Source of the DNA: Cervus elaphus
Taxonomy: Eukaryota; Chordata; Mammalia; Artiodactyla; Cervidae
NCBI RefSeq assembly: GCF_910594005.1
Contig: NC_057848.1
Span: 139,572,155 to 139,636,154 of the forward strand
Length of the DNA: 64,000 nucleotides
Direction of reading: 5' to 3'
Every line of letters begins with the position of its first letter. Position 1 is the stretch's first letter. Shown piece after piece: positions 10,954 to 22,604 of this stretch. Both the position numbers and the translations under genes were made by a program. Under the pieces are notes generated by a model. That model saw only the letters and a program-made list of their open reading frames with translations, had not been told where the DNA came from and did not search any database.

Positions 10954-12263
10954 GTCACCTCAAAAATGCCACTCTGCACATAGGTTACTTTAAATTGAAG
11001 GTACCTGAAAAACAGTTGAAAGAAGGACACTGACCCTCGTTTGTTCCCCTGAAAGCAGGAGCTAAATCTCCCTAAGAAAGGCATACTTCCTGTACCAAGA
11101 CAGTAGAAGACATTTTATCATGAGACACAAAATTTTAGGGCCAAGAAGGATGTATAAACAAACTCTGTTTCTTCTTCAAGACTTACTACCCTAGTTCAAA
11201 CCCCTAGGTTATGTCAATTCAACCAGAAACACAAATTTAGTTTCTTTGTCTGAAAGATACAAAAGCTTCCTGCTCTTGTCATTTCTTTGAGTCTCATATA
11301 TTTGTGATGCTCTAACACAAACACTGAATTTGTTTTTCTGATGTTTATCTTTTTCTTACAAGGGGAACTCAGGGAAGGACCAAGAGGAAAAACTACTTTT
11401 TTTCTCCTGCTCCTTCCATGCCACTTTGTTACACATTTTCATTCATTTTATCCCTACCCAAACTTTAATTCTTATTTCTTATTTTCCAAATTACACTGAA
11501 CACAGCTTAATTGAAATTCCCTTTGAATGAAATGAGCACTGGCCCTCCCAGGTGATGGCCAATTGTTAACCCAGTGACTTCTGGGTAGCCCATCATCCAC
11601 TTTCATGTAAAATTAACTCCTACTAAAGGACTTGAAGTTTCCCAATGTCCCAAGTTGCCACATCTAATTGCAGTAACACTTTGACAATCTCATAGGATTG
11701 CCCACCTCTACCCACTGACTCCTTCATTTTACTAGTTGTTTAGAATATAAGATTCCACCACTGTCCTTAAAAGATTACTGTTTTTATATGTTAAACTCCA
11801 TGGGCAGGTCCTGAGTATTTCACATTCCCAGTATTAAAGCTAAGCATTACAAAGAGTAGGTAGTCATTGAAGGTTGGGGGAATAAATGATCCAGTGAGTG
11901 TGAGGTCCAATTTATTAACATTTATTTCTTACACACTGTTGAAAGAACTAGAAAATCCATGTACATTTCATTTATTTTTACAAAACAAGAACTAAGAGGG
12001 ATAAGAATGCCTTAATATCTTTAGACCTTCTTCTCTTTCCTTATTGATCCAAACTATCTTAATACTGATCTATCACATTTCTAAGAGTGTATAGCAATGA
12101 AATATTCTTATTACAGGTGACAAAGTAAGGTGGTTTCACAATTTGTTCTATGAAACAACAAAATTCTTACTTTAAACCTCATTATAACATTAAATGTGTG
12201 GCCAGTATCATTCAAAAACCTGAAGATTTTGAAGGCAATTAAATCTATATTGAAATAAACAAC
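10954..12263. other. Unassigned DNA
   Basis: No gene or repeat was recognised. The DNA is moderately AT-rich and looks like unique intergenic sequence. Confidence 0.5.
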
Positions 12264-12405
12264 AGGGACTTTCCTGGTAGCCTGGTGGTTAAGACTCCAT
12301 GCTTCCATCACAAGGGCATGGGTTCAATTCCTAGTAAGAGAAAGAAGATGCCACATGTTATGCAGTGTGGCCAAAGAAATAATAAAAATTCATTTAAAAA
12401 ATAAA
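12264..12405 (+). mobile_element. CHR-type SINE
   Basis: It begins 'gggactttcctggtagcct' (tRNA-like head), has a B-box-like 'gggttcaattcc' and ends in an A-rich tail. It is followed by an (AAAT)n-like stretch to about 12492. No clear TSD was found. Confidence 0.8.
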
Positions 12406-12514
12406 AGAAACAATATTTGAATAGTACATACATCAAAAAGTAGATAACTAATGAGACCAAAATAAATAAATAAATAAATAATAAAATAAAAAATTAAGCA
12501 TACAAAATAGGAAG

Positions 12515-12641
12515 CTGCTACTGCTAAGTCACGTCAGTCGTGTCCAACTCTTCGTGACCCCATGGACTGTAGCCTACCAGGCTCCTCTGTCCATCGGATT
12601 TCCCAGGCAAGAGTACTGGAGTGGGTTGCCATTGCCTTCTC
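12515..12641 (-). mobile_element. Bov-A SINE monomer with 16-bp TSD, antisense
   Basis: The Bov-A body lies in antisense, starting from a (gct)n-like end. An exact TSD 'catacaaaataggaag' at 12499-12514 and 12642-12657 fixes both ends. The inserted unit is 127 bp and has no tRNA head. Confidence 0.9.
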
Positions 12642-12764
12642 CATACAAAATAGGAAGATATAGGCATAAATACTGTCTTCCTTTCAGCCCAACCACAGAG
12701 ATAAAATTCTACAAACACTAACAGCCTTTTTCAACAATGAATGAAGAAACTATCCCTGCCTCAT

Positions 12765-13782
12765 CTAGTTGTCGGAGAAGCTGCTAGCCTTGGCATTAGA
12801 ACTTGCAGTGGCAACTTCTGACTCAGGCTCTCTCTTCTTCATCTTGCAGAGCATCCTCATACTGAGATGTGAAAGAACTTGGGTCAGTCCTATTAACTTT
12901 GGCCAGAAACTCCAGGACCTTAATCTTGGTGGTTTTAGCATGAGCTCTGGGGATCAACAGGAACTCAAATCCTGCAGGATCAGTGTTGGCCACCTGCCAG
13001 TATTCCAGATATTTTTCCTTCACAAGATCTTCAGTGATGAGATTCCTGGGCTCCCCAAAGATGAAGTGATTCATCCAAGAATATATTGCAGTCACATTAA
13101 GAACTTCCCAGGCTCTATCTTCGGTGGCACAGTTGCCCTTCATGAAGATCACACTCAGGATAAGTATCAGGATGCCAGATTTGGGCAGGCTCCCTTCACC
13201 GTGCTTTATCCCATCATAGGTGAGGCCCAATTTGATGAGGAGGCAATAGCAGTGACTGGTACGATCCACTTCCATCAGATCAAGGCCAAAGAGCATCTCC
13301 ATGCATTCAGAGGCTCTCAAGAAGATCTCAAGGAAGTGTACTTCACACTTGTTGATGATAATATTCAACGTATCTGCCTTTGTTATCAGCCCTTTCATTT
13401 GATACTTAAGCAGCAGGAAATTCACCAGCAAATTCATTTCCTCATCTAGAGCATATATAGGCACACTCCTGGGGTCTAGCAGAGCCAGTGAAGTGCCTGG
13501 ACTACTCTCTTCTTCCTGGATCATGTAGCCCTCTTCTGATTTGATGGATGAGATGGCTGTAATGGCAGTGGAAGATGCACAGAAATTCTGACAACCTTCA
13601 GGAGTACTGGGAATACCAGCACCAGGATACTCCTTCAAATGGCCAGGCATTAGAAGATGGGAGGGGAGATGGGTCTCCTCTAGCACCTTGGAGACCTGTG
13701 AAACCTCCAGGGACTGGGATTTGATGCAGGTGTGAAAGCATTGATCATGGGAGCATCATGGGTTCTCTGGATGCTGAGGCAT
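12765..13782 (-). pseudogene. MAGE-B-like gene, decayed at both ends
   Basis: MAGE proteins bind RING-type E3 ubiquitin ligases through the MAGE homology domain (MHD). The minus-strand frame starts at an ATG at 13780-13782 reading MPQHPENP, then meets TGA at codon 9 (13756-13758). From there it is open for about 310 codons to TGA at 12823-12825. The MHD spans roughly codons 112-297. It shows LLVNFLLLKYQMKG, FGLDLMEVD, HFIFGEPRNLITEDLV, KYLEYWQV and PRAHAKTTKIKVLEFLAKVN, all typical of MAGE-B (closest in memory to MAGEB10-type sequences). The expected tail (ATASSNAKASSFSDN) is in another frame, ending at TAG 12765-12767, so a frameshift lies near 12825. Total length matches a usual MAGE-B of about 340 residues. 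The first downstream in-frame ATG is at 13648-13650 and would give 275 residues. It is probably a pseudogene, though an N-truncated protein is possible. Confidence 0.85.
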
Positions 13783-13846
13783 GATGACTCTTGCTGGTAA
13801 CAGACAAGAATATTGCCAAGAAGGAGAACAAAGGGGATTCACCACC
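13783..13846 (-). promoter_or_regulatory. Probable splice acceptor and 5'UTR of the MAGE-B-like exon
   Basis: On the minus strand a pyrimidine-rich tract 'tgctttctttcgcttag' ends at 13846 with AG. It is followed by about 63 nt of leader and then 'gagtcatcATG', the sequence context usual before a MAGE start codon. This places a candidate exon boundary at 13845/13846. It was judged by eye; no transcript evidence is available. Confidence 0.5.
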
Positions 13847-15534
13847 TAAGCGAAAGAAAGCAGATGTGAGTGGCCTCATCTGGTAAGCTCCACTGTGCTG
13901 GCTCAGATAAAAGCTGCCTCCAGTGGACTTCTAACAACAGTGCTAAATGGCTTCATGGGTCTTGACCTGGTGGTGAATAAGTCTCCAAAAACATGAAGGA
14001 GGAAGTGTGAATATTCCTCAGGGTGCAGTCAGCCAACCCAAGTGGATAATTCTCAGGGATCACAATAGGAAACTGTGTGTGGGCTCTGTAGAGCCACTTC
14101 TGTTTGGAAGAGTGTGGTTCTCTTAGTCCTCCCTCAGGTCATCACTTTTTCACTGGACAAGACTTTGGTCACTTCCTCTATACTAACATAAGGCTGTCCC
14201 TTTAAGACCAAAATCATATCCCCTAAGACAATTGAGAGGCAAGTGTGGTGTTACCTCCTTGAGAAACCCAACCTGGGTTTTCCCAGAGCAGACAGCAGAG
14301 CTAGATTCTGTGTATATTATCAGTATGGTTTCAGTGTCCTCCGCATTCTTACTCATTTGCCTTGCTTTAAATCCAGGCAATTCCTGGAATGTCTTTCTAT
14401 GCTAGTATGGGAATCTTCCTCAGAACAAAACCTCCACCTACTGAGATCTGGAGAAGGGCATTAGGGCACCTGAAAGCCCTGTCTGTAGCCTCTCAGCAGT
14501 GCCAATGGAGCAGGGTTGCACTTTTCATGATCCTGACTCTACTGAGGTCCACTTTCCTTCAGTTATCATTAAGGGTCCTTGTCTTGACTATTGGTGGGGC
14601 TTTAGGTCTGACCATTCTGCAAACTGATGTCAATCCCTCTGCATACAAGAATGCCTTATCATTCTGAGTTACTCCAGAATAAACTGTGGAAGAACATTCC
14701 ATCAACCTCCACAAGGGCTTCCCTGTGCCAATAGCAAAAGCTAGACACTGAGGAGGAAAAAAGGGGTGGCCTCTGCCTATATAACTCCCCGAGCTTCTTA
14801 GGGCTGATAACAGGGGAAGGACTCTTTGAAGTCCCCTCAATCTTGGGTTGATTAGTTCCACAATTCTCATATCCGCTTCTCAAACTGGATTCTGGTTGGT
14901 AATGTGCCCACTCTATCTACTGCTTGAGGCCCCCCTCCAATCAAGGCTTCATCTTGGTGAAACCCCAAAATGGAAGTGAGGAGAACCTCATGACAGGACA
15001 TGGAGAGCTGACAAGAGGAGCAGACACTCTGCACATCCTCTTTCCTGGGGTCAGAGGATTCCCTAAGAAATCACTTGGGGTCCTCATCAGGATTCCTGCA
15101 TAGTCTGAGATGCCTTCCTGTGGTGACATGACACTGCCTGCCCCAGACTTAGGCTTCCACTCCCTCAGACTCCAATGGGTAAACAAATCAGCAGCACTTC
15201 CAGCCACCCCCTGCCAGGGGCCTCCCAGGGCCAATTGTCCTGCAAAGGCTCAGTGATTCACCGCTCTTCTGGGGAGTGGGGGGTGGGGTGGAGGGGCTGG
15301 GTGTGTGGGTCCCCACAAGACTCCCTCAGGGAACTCTGCTTTTGGACCTATAGGTCAGGGACCCTGAGCCCCATGCACAAAAGCCGCCACCTCAATCAGA
15401 CTGCCAAACAGGAAGCGTGTGGTAGCTCAGCCTGAACCTGCTTGTGTCTCCTGGGTTTGGGGTGGAGCTCTCATCAGGTGGGTGCCCTCCTTTCTGGGGC
15501 AGGGGATCCCCTCAGTCCTCATTTAGAGGCTTAC
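13847..15534 (-). other. Probable intron of the MAGE-B-like locus
   Basis: This sequence lies between the candidate donor at 15534 and acceptor at 13846. No repeats were recognised. GC content rises to the right (15000-15550). Several frames of 60-100 codons occur on both strands (for example 14559-14870 minus), but none resembles a known family. An unspliced flank carried along by DNA duplication is equally possible. Confidence 0.4.
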
Positions 15535-15670
15535 CTGACACCTGACGGCACCTGGGGTTCCTCCTGCTGCTGACTGGAGTCCGCACCTCAGATTCAAGCG
15601 CTCACAGCCTCGCTCTCTGCAGGCGCAAGTCAGGGGCCGTGACTTCCTGTGACCCCTGCCCTGGGGTCAC
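15535..15670 (-). promoter_or_regulatory. Probable first exon and ETS-site promoter of the MAGE-B-like gene
   Basis: On the minus strand this GC-rich stretch contains 'caggaagt', an ETS-family core site (15642-15649). MAGE promoters are known to depend on ETS sites and CpG methylation. The stretch ends at 15535 in 'cag', followed by 'gtaagc' (15534-15529), a good splice donor. The combination suggests a short non-coding exon 1. Its presence indicates that the copy arose with flanking DNA rather than by retroposition of a spliced mRNA. Function is inferred. Confidence 0.45.
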
Positions 15671-16366
15671 CGGGGTCACCAGCAGGGGCAAGCACCGCAC
15701 ACTCTGCACTCAGTTTCGGAGCAGAGGTGGCTGTAGGTCTTGTATGCAGTCCTCACATTGGGTTCTGCCAAGTCCCTGATGCCTCCTGTTGAGCTGATGT
15801 CTTGACCCTCATTGCCAAGGTTGTCTTGCCCCTGAGAACCCTGAAGAGTAACTGAGGGCATGTCTCAGCCAGAAAGCCTTGACCAGGGCTTTTAGGGTGA
15901 AAAACAGCCACTAGCCCGTCTGCGTGTGATCCCCCTTTATTCTCTGTTGTTGTTCTCCTGTGTTCCCATTCATGGAGTTCTCTTTTTTGGCCCATTTTTC
16001 ATGACTTAAGGCCTCCTGGGAAATGTCTGATTCCAGCAAAACCTTGATGAATTCACTTACTGCAGTCCTTGCAGTGCCTGGAATGAGTCATGTTCCAGCC
16101 TCAATGGAAAATGGGGAAGTCGGAGCACAAGGCAGGCAGGGGCCAGGTCAGGGGGTGGGTTGTCAGAGAAAAGTGACAGCCATCTATTTCTGCTTTCACC
16201 AGTAAGACAGCCTCTTTCATACTTTATCCACTAAAAAGTGTGCTTTGTACATGGAGGGACTGAGATTAATGATTTTGAAAACCCCTGTTTTGTGAGGTTG
16301 TTCACATCCCTATATACAGAAATCATATGCAGATGATAAATATTATCTCTTTATTTGCATTTTTAT
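15671..16366. other. Unassigned DNA upstream of the MAGE-B-like promoter
   Basis: Moderately GC-rich on the left, with direct repeats of 'ggggtcacc' type at 15660-15680. No gene was recognised. It may hold upstream promoter sequence of the MAGE-B-like locus. Confidence 0.4.
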
Positions 16367-16552
16367 GTGAAAAGTCGCTCAGTCATGTCCGACTCTTTGT
16401 GACCCCATGGACTGTAGCCCACTAGGCTCCTCCATCAATGGAATTTTCTAGGCAAGAATACTGGAGTGGGTTGCCATTTCCTTCTCCAGGGGATCTTCCC
16501 GACCCAGGGATCGAACCCGGGTCTCCTGCATTGTGGGCAGACGCTTTTGCTT
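16367..16552 (-). mobile_element. Bov-tA SINE, antisense
   Basis: Antisense Bov-tA with the tail block 'gtcatgtccgactctttgtg' near the left and the tRNA-like B-box (plus strand 'gggatcgaacccggg') near the right. The 5' head is truncated at 'gcagacgctttt'. Confidence 0.9.
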
Positions 16553-17120
16553 TATTTTTCTATTCTTATTGTTGTAGCTTTGTTTTCTAGTCTTCTTTAA
16601 AACAGTGGCTTAAATATTTTCTTGAATCTCCTCATCTACTTTGTTTTTGTATCAAGGGGAGCCTGCTTGTTAGAACGTGTGGAGTAATTTCAAATATTTT
16701 TGTGTGATTTGGAAAAGCTTACATAACATGCTGATTAGTTTTCCCTGATTATGTGGTGCAAGTAGCCTCTAGATCTGATGCAAACTATGTGGCTTTGGCT
16801 TGATATTTCAGATTGTGATTGCTGATTTCAATTTTATATTTATAATGGGCCTTCTCTGCACTTTATGTTTTGCTGAAAAATAGCCTTTCCCTTGGGTGTT
16901 CAAAGTTAAAGGCATGATCTTTATAATAAGTCATTTCACAAAGAAATTCTCTGCCATTTAGTATAGTACACAAAACAGTACTATGAACCCTATTTCCCTG
17001 ACACTCATAATAACCATCATCAATAGTTATATATATAAGTCTGATCAGATCAGTATTTTTTGGCCTATATGTTTGTTTTTCTGGCAAGAGCATGCCCCAG
17101 ATGGTATTATATTTCCATTG
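16553..17120. other. Unassigned AT-rich DNA
   Basis: No gene or repeat was recognised between the SINE and the long BovB. Confidence 0.5.
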
Positions 17121-20100
17121 GGAGTTGTTCAGTCACTAAGTCGTGTTCAACTCTTCGAAACCTCATGGACTGCATCACACCAGGCTTCCCTGTCCTTCAC
17201 TATGTCCCAGAGTTTGAGCCATCTAACCATCTCATCCTCTGTTGCCCTCTTCTCCGTTTGCCTTCAGTGTTTCCCAGCATCAGGGTCTTTTCCAGCCAGT
17301 TGGCTCTTTGCATCAGGCAGCCAAAGTGCTGGAGCTTCAACTTCAGCATGGGTCCTTCCAATGAATATTCAGGGTTGATTTCCTTTAGGACTGATTTGTT
17401 TTATCCCCTTGTGGTCCAAGGAATGCTCAAGAGTCTTCTCTAGCACCACAATTTGAAGGCATCAATTCTTCAGCATTCAGCCTTCTTTGTGGTCCAATTC
17501 TCACATCTGTACATGACAATGGGGAAAATGATATCTTTCATTATACTAGCCTTTTGTTGGCAAAGTGATGTCTTTGCCTTTTAATATGCTATCTAGGTTT
17601 GTCATAGCTTTCCTTCCAAGGAGCAAGCATTTTTTAATTTCATGGCTGGAGTCACAATCTTCAGTGATTTTGGAAGGCAAGAAGATAAAATCTGTCACTG
17701 TTTCCATGTTTTCCCCAACTCTTTGCCATGAAGTGATGGGGCTGGATGCCATGATCTTAGTTTTCTGGATGTTGAGTTTCAAGCCAGCTTTTTTAGTCTC
17801 CTCTTTCACACTCATCAAGAGGCTTTATAGTTTCTCTTCACTTTCTGCCACTAGAGTGGTATAATCTGCATATCTGAGGTTGTTGATATTTCTCCTATCA
17901 GTCTTGATTCCAGCTTGTGGTCCATCCAGCCAAGCATTTCACATGATGTACCCTGCGTATAAGTTAAATAAACAGGGTAACAATATACAGCCTTGATATA
18001 TTCCTTTCCCAATTTTGAACCAGTCCGTTGTTCCATGTACGGTTCTAACTGTTGCTTCTTGACCTGCACACAGGTTTCTCAGGAGACAAGTAAGGTGGTC
18101 TGGTATTCTCATCTCTTTAAGAATTTTCCACAGTTTGTTGTGATCCACACAGTCAAAGGCTTTAGCATAGTCAATGAAGCAGAAGTAGATGTTTTCCTGG
18201 AATTCCCTTGATTTCCCTATCATCCAACAGATGTTGGCAATATGATCTCTAGTTCCTCTGCCTTTCATAAACCCACTTGTATATCTGGAAGTTCTTGGTT
18301 CATGTACTGCTTGAAGCCTAGCCTGAAGGATTTTGAGCATAACCTTATTAGCATGTGAAATGAGCACAACTATGTGGTAGTTTGAACATTCTTTGGCATT
18401 GCCCTTCTTTGGGATTGGAATGAAAACTCACCTTTTCCAGTTCTGTGGCCACTGCTGAGTTTTCCAAATTTGCTGACATAGTGAGTGCAGCATTTTAACA
18501 CCATCATTTTAGGATATGAAATAGCTCAACTGGAATTCCATCACCTCCAGTAGCTTTGTTTGTAGTAATGCTTCCTACGGTTTACTTGACTTCACACTCT
18601 AGGATGTCTAGCTCTAGGTGAGTAATCACACCACTGTGGTTATCCTGGTCATTAAGACCTTTTTAATATAGTTCTTCTGTGTGTTCTTGCCACCTCTTCT
18701 CAATCTCTTTTGCCTCTATTAGGTCCTTATTATTTCTGTCCTTTATTGTGCCCATCCTTGCACGAAATGTTCTCTTGATATCTCCAACTTTCTTGAAGAG
18801 ATCTCTAGTCTTTCACATTTTATTATTTCCCTCTACATCTTTGCATTTTTCATTGAAGAAGGCCTTTTTATCTCTCCTTGCTATTCTTTGGAACTCTGCA
18901 TTCAGTTAGGTATATTTTTCGCTTTTTCCCTTGCTTTTTGCTTCTCATATTTCCTCAGCTATTTGTAAAGCCTCCTCAGACAACCACTTTGCGTTCTTGC
19001 ATTTCTTTTTCTTTGGGATGGTTTTGGTTACTGCCTCCTGTACAATGTAATGAACTTCTGTTCATAGTTCTTCAGGCACTCTGTCTACTAAATCTAACCC
19101 TTGAATCTATTTGTCACCTCTACTGTATAATCACAGGGGATTGAATTAGGTCATACCTGAATGGCCTAGTGGTTTTCCCTAATTTCTTCCATTTAAGCCT
19201 GAATTTTGCAATAATCAGCTGATGATCTGAGTCATAGTCAGCTCCTGGTCTTGTTTTTGCTGACTGTATAGAGCTTCTCCATTTTTGGCTGCAAAGAATA
19301 TAATCAATCTGATTTCAGTATTGACCAGTTGGTGATGTCCATGTGTAGAGTTGTCTCTTGTGTTGTTGGAAGAGGGTGTTTGCTATGACCAGTGAGTTCT
19401 CTTGGCAAACTCTGTTAGCCTCTTCCCTGCTTCATTTTGTACTCCAAGGTCAAACTTGCCTGTTACTCCACGTATCTCTGGATTTCCTACATTTGCATTC
19501 CAATCTCCTCTAATGAAAAAGGATGTCATTTTTGGTTTTAGTTCTAGAAGGTCTTATAGGTCTTCATATAATTGGTCAACTGCAGCTTCTTTAGCATCAG
19601 TGGTTGGGGCATAGCCTTGGAGTAGTGTGATATTCAATGGTTTGCCTTGGAAACAAACCGAGAGCATTCTGTTGTTTTTGAGATTGCATCCAAGTACTGC
19701 ATTTCAGACTCTTTTGTTGACTATGAGGACTATTACATTTCTTCTAAGAGATTCTTGCCCATAGTAGTAGATATAATGGTTATCTGAATTAAGTTTGCCC
19801 ATTTCCCTCCATTTTATTTCACTGATTGCTAAGATGTTGATGTTCACTCTTGCCATCTCCTGCTTGACCACCTTCAATTTACCTCAATTTATAGACCTAA
19901 CATTCCAGATTCCTATGCAGTATTGTTCTTTATAGCATCGGACTTTACTTTCAACACCAGACACATCCACAACTGTCATTTCCACTTTGGCCCAGCCACT
20001 TCATTCTTTCTGGAACTATTAGTAACTGCCCTCCACTCTTTCCCAGTAGCATAGTGGACACCTTCAGACCTGAGGGGCTCATCTTCTGGTGTCATATCTT

Positions 20101-20185
20101 TCTGCCTTTTCATACTGCTCATGTTCATGGGGTTCTTCGTGCAAGAATACTAGAGTGGTCTGCCATTCCCTCTAGGAGTTATATA
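17121..20185 (-). mobile_element. Nearly full-length BovB LINE, degenerate, antisense
   Basis: This is a BovB (RTE clade) of about 3.1 kb on the minus strand. The 3' end is at about 17121. The RT region at about 17550-18900 includes FIDYAKAFDCVDHNKLWKIL (within 17939-18367). The APE-type endonuclease region lies at about 19150-19900, and the 5' leader ends near 20185. BovB encodes one protein with APE and RT that copies its RNA at a nicked target. Here the frame is broken by many stops and shifts, the longest recognisable piece being about 140 codons, so the copy is dead. It lies upstream of, and in the same orientation as, the MAGE-B-like gene. Confidence 0.9.
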
Positions 20186-21171
20186 CTGTCTGTGTCTTCT
20201 TTTTTTGCGATCTTCACACTCTGATAATTATGACCATTCTCCATTCTCTACTATGGGCTACAGAATGGTAATATTCTCATTCTATCAATATCATATCTTT
20301 AAATCATTAAGAGGAGTTTTCTATAGGCCAATACCTTTCCTTGTGGCCACTTTTTGCTGAGGTAATGTTATAAAATACTTTGTTTTCTCTTAAAAGACTT
20401 TAATATACACTATTTTAAACTATTACCACTTCTTTCTGTTTCTTTTGTGATTGAAAACACTTATAAAACTATTGGTCATATAGGTCTTATATAACAGAAG
20501 GAACAAATAAAATCTGGTATGTTCTATCAAGAAGTGGTCTGGCAGCAATGGTCACTGAGTGCATCAAGTCTGGAGGAGAAAGAATGAGAAGTCTGGGAAT
20601 ATCTATCAGGTCAGTAATAGAAGTACATGAGATGATATGAGCTGGATAGAAGAAGAAATGCCAGCTCTCCTTCCCCATGTTCCACATGCAGTTTTTTCTT
20701 TTGGGGCCTCCACTTTCAAAATGTGACTTTCAACTGGGACTTGGTGTTGCATTGGGAGAATGTTATCTAAGCCAACTAGCTGTTCATTTCACCTTGCACT
20801 ACATCATCACTCGTGCTGACTTGCATTGCTCTGCACCTCCTGAAATTATATTCTCTGGACTATATTGTTCCAGACAAGAGTCACCAGGGAATAGCTTGCT
20901 GATTACAGACATACTGAGAACCAAGAGGTCATTATTGACCTAGATGCATGCCAGAGTGTCCAGATGTCATGGGAATAGAATCCCATTTATTCTTCCCGTG
21001 CTCCTTAATCAACTCAGATGTGGGCTTTGTGATGATGAGTCCATGGTGCTCAACTGAAATGCCAAACATTAGTTATGCTTGGAAAGAACTTAAAGAGCAA
21101 CTGAGTGAGGATATTGATTTCAAAGTGAAGGGAATGCTCTTTCTCTAAGGAAAGCAGTGTGTTTGCCTTGA
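20186..21171. other. Unassigned DNA
   Basis: No family was recognised. Short frames at 20677-20943 and 20948-21148 (plus) are adjacent to the repeat-bearing frame that follows and could be parts of one decayed gene, but they share no recognised motif. Confidence 0.35.
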
Positions 21172-21456
21172 TATCCCTACAGCATCAGTAAAAGTAGTAC
21201 AGGGAAATGGCATGATTCACTGAAAAGTGCTGGCAGCTTTCTGTGGCCACCGAGCAACCAGAGTTATAAGGACCATGGGAAGGATATTGCAACTTCTGGG
21301 GACAGTGGGAAGGTAGTCGAGGTTTCAGGGGACAGCACGAGGGCAACCGAAGTGTCAGGGGACAGTGAGAAAGAACTAGAAGCTTCAGAGGATAGCGAAC
21401 AGGAGGTGGCAACAAAAGTAACAGATTCCAAACAAAGGTCAGAAGTGGCGTTTTAA
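21172..21456 (+). pseudogene. Unidentified open frame with four 10-residue acidic repeats
   Basis: The frame is open for 94 codons (stop TAA at 21454-21456) but contains no ATG, so only an exon or a decayed gene is plausible. Its C-terminal half has four consecutive 10-residue units with core (S/E)-x-[32 protein letters not shown] and EASEDSEQEV. The tail is rich in charged residues and ends SEVAF. The acidic Ser repeats are of the kind phosphorylated by CK2, which is an inference. No family was recognised. The 30-nt period keeps frame, which argues for past coding but could be a chance minisatellite. Confidence 0.3.
21289..21408 (+). repeat. Four tandem 30-nt repeats
   Basis: Units lie at 21289-21318, 21319-21348, 21349-21378 and 21379-21408. 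Each holds a 'tcaggggacag'-like core, and the copies have diverged. All four are in one open frame. Confidence 0.7.
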
Positions 21457-21825
21457 TACAGCATTCAGATAGGAATTTGAAGTGGAGGGTTTATGTGGCA
21501 AAAACAGAACTATGGTGAGCAGCATGGAACTGAACATTATTTTTCATGCAAAGTTAAAAACACATTGTATTTTCTTCCTGACCACTTGCTCAGTCCTCGT
21601 CTCTTCAAGAGAGAAAAGTTTCACCTAAATTATTTCATCTGATTGATGCTTGTCATTTATAAATTAATTGCTACTTCCATCTTGCATATCCCTTTAGAAA
21701 AGATGTATGGATTCGTTATTTATTCTAATGCATTGTATATAATTATAAGATAAAGTCAAGCATGTATCTGCTGATACTTTTTAAAGTTGACCTGTCTTTA
21801 TACTTAGAAATGTCTCTTAATAGTA

Positions 21826-22010
21826 GGCTTCCCTGGTGGCTCAGATGGTAAAGAATCTGCCTGCAATGCAGGAGACCCCTGTTCAATCCTCGGGTCGGGA
21901 AGATCCCCTGGAGAAAGAAATGGCAACCCACTCCAGTATTCTTGCCTGGAGAATTACATGGACAGAGGTCCATGTGGTCGCAAAGAGTCAGACATGATTG
22001 AGCTTGCACA
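21826..22010 (+). mobile_element. Bov-tA SINE, sense
   Basis: It begins 'cttccctggtggctcag' (A-box region), carries a B-box-like 'gttcaatcctcg', and has a full Bov-A body. Diverged 10-bp flanks 'tgtctcttaa' (left) and 'tgcctcttaa' (right, about 22015) may be its TSD. Confidence 0.9.
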
Positions 22011-22604
22011 CACATGCCTCTTAACTCCTTTTTTAAAAATTGTCCCTCTTGTTTACCCTGCTATCTCACCTTTTACAACATCTACACCCAAAAAATCTGA
22101 GCAGCTCAAGCAATGGCACAGTGTCTCCCAAAGAGCAGACACTGAATGTTTTGGAGATAAATTAACCAATGAACTTGGTATCTAATTATTAAGATTTAAT
22201 TTCTCCAATATTCTTTATAACTAAATACAAATAGATATCTTTGGTTTTACAAAATGACATTAACAAGCATTAGGAAATTTACGAATTGACCAGTATTTAT
22301 TTACATCAATTTCTTGGGGGAAATGACTTTACTACTGAGTTCTTTCAGATTTCCTAAGAAACCTGGATTGCAGTACCAGGTTATCCTGTTCTAGACTGCA
22401 AATATTGTTTTATAGAGTCACAAAACTCCTATTCAATCATGACAGAAAGCATAAACATGTAACCAAAATCATACATAAATATAGATTCTAAAGGGCTATT
22501 TAAACCTTGTGTAAAAAGAACAGCACTGGAAAAATAAATGAAAGAAGAAAGTAAGGCTATAAGGGAAGTAGGGATTGAGAGATGAGAAAAGGAAGAAAAA
22601 GAGG
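22011..22604. other. Unassigned DNA
   Basis: AT-rich sequence with no recognised gene or repeat. Confidence 0.5.

Noticed and set aside
12769..13449. 226-codon plus-strand open frame
   Set aside because: It is the antisense shadow of the MAGE-B-like coding exon.
14389..15435. Several 70-100-codon frames on both strands
   Set aside because: They lie in the probable MAGE-B intron, overlap each other and match no family.
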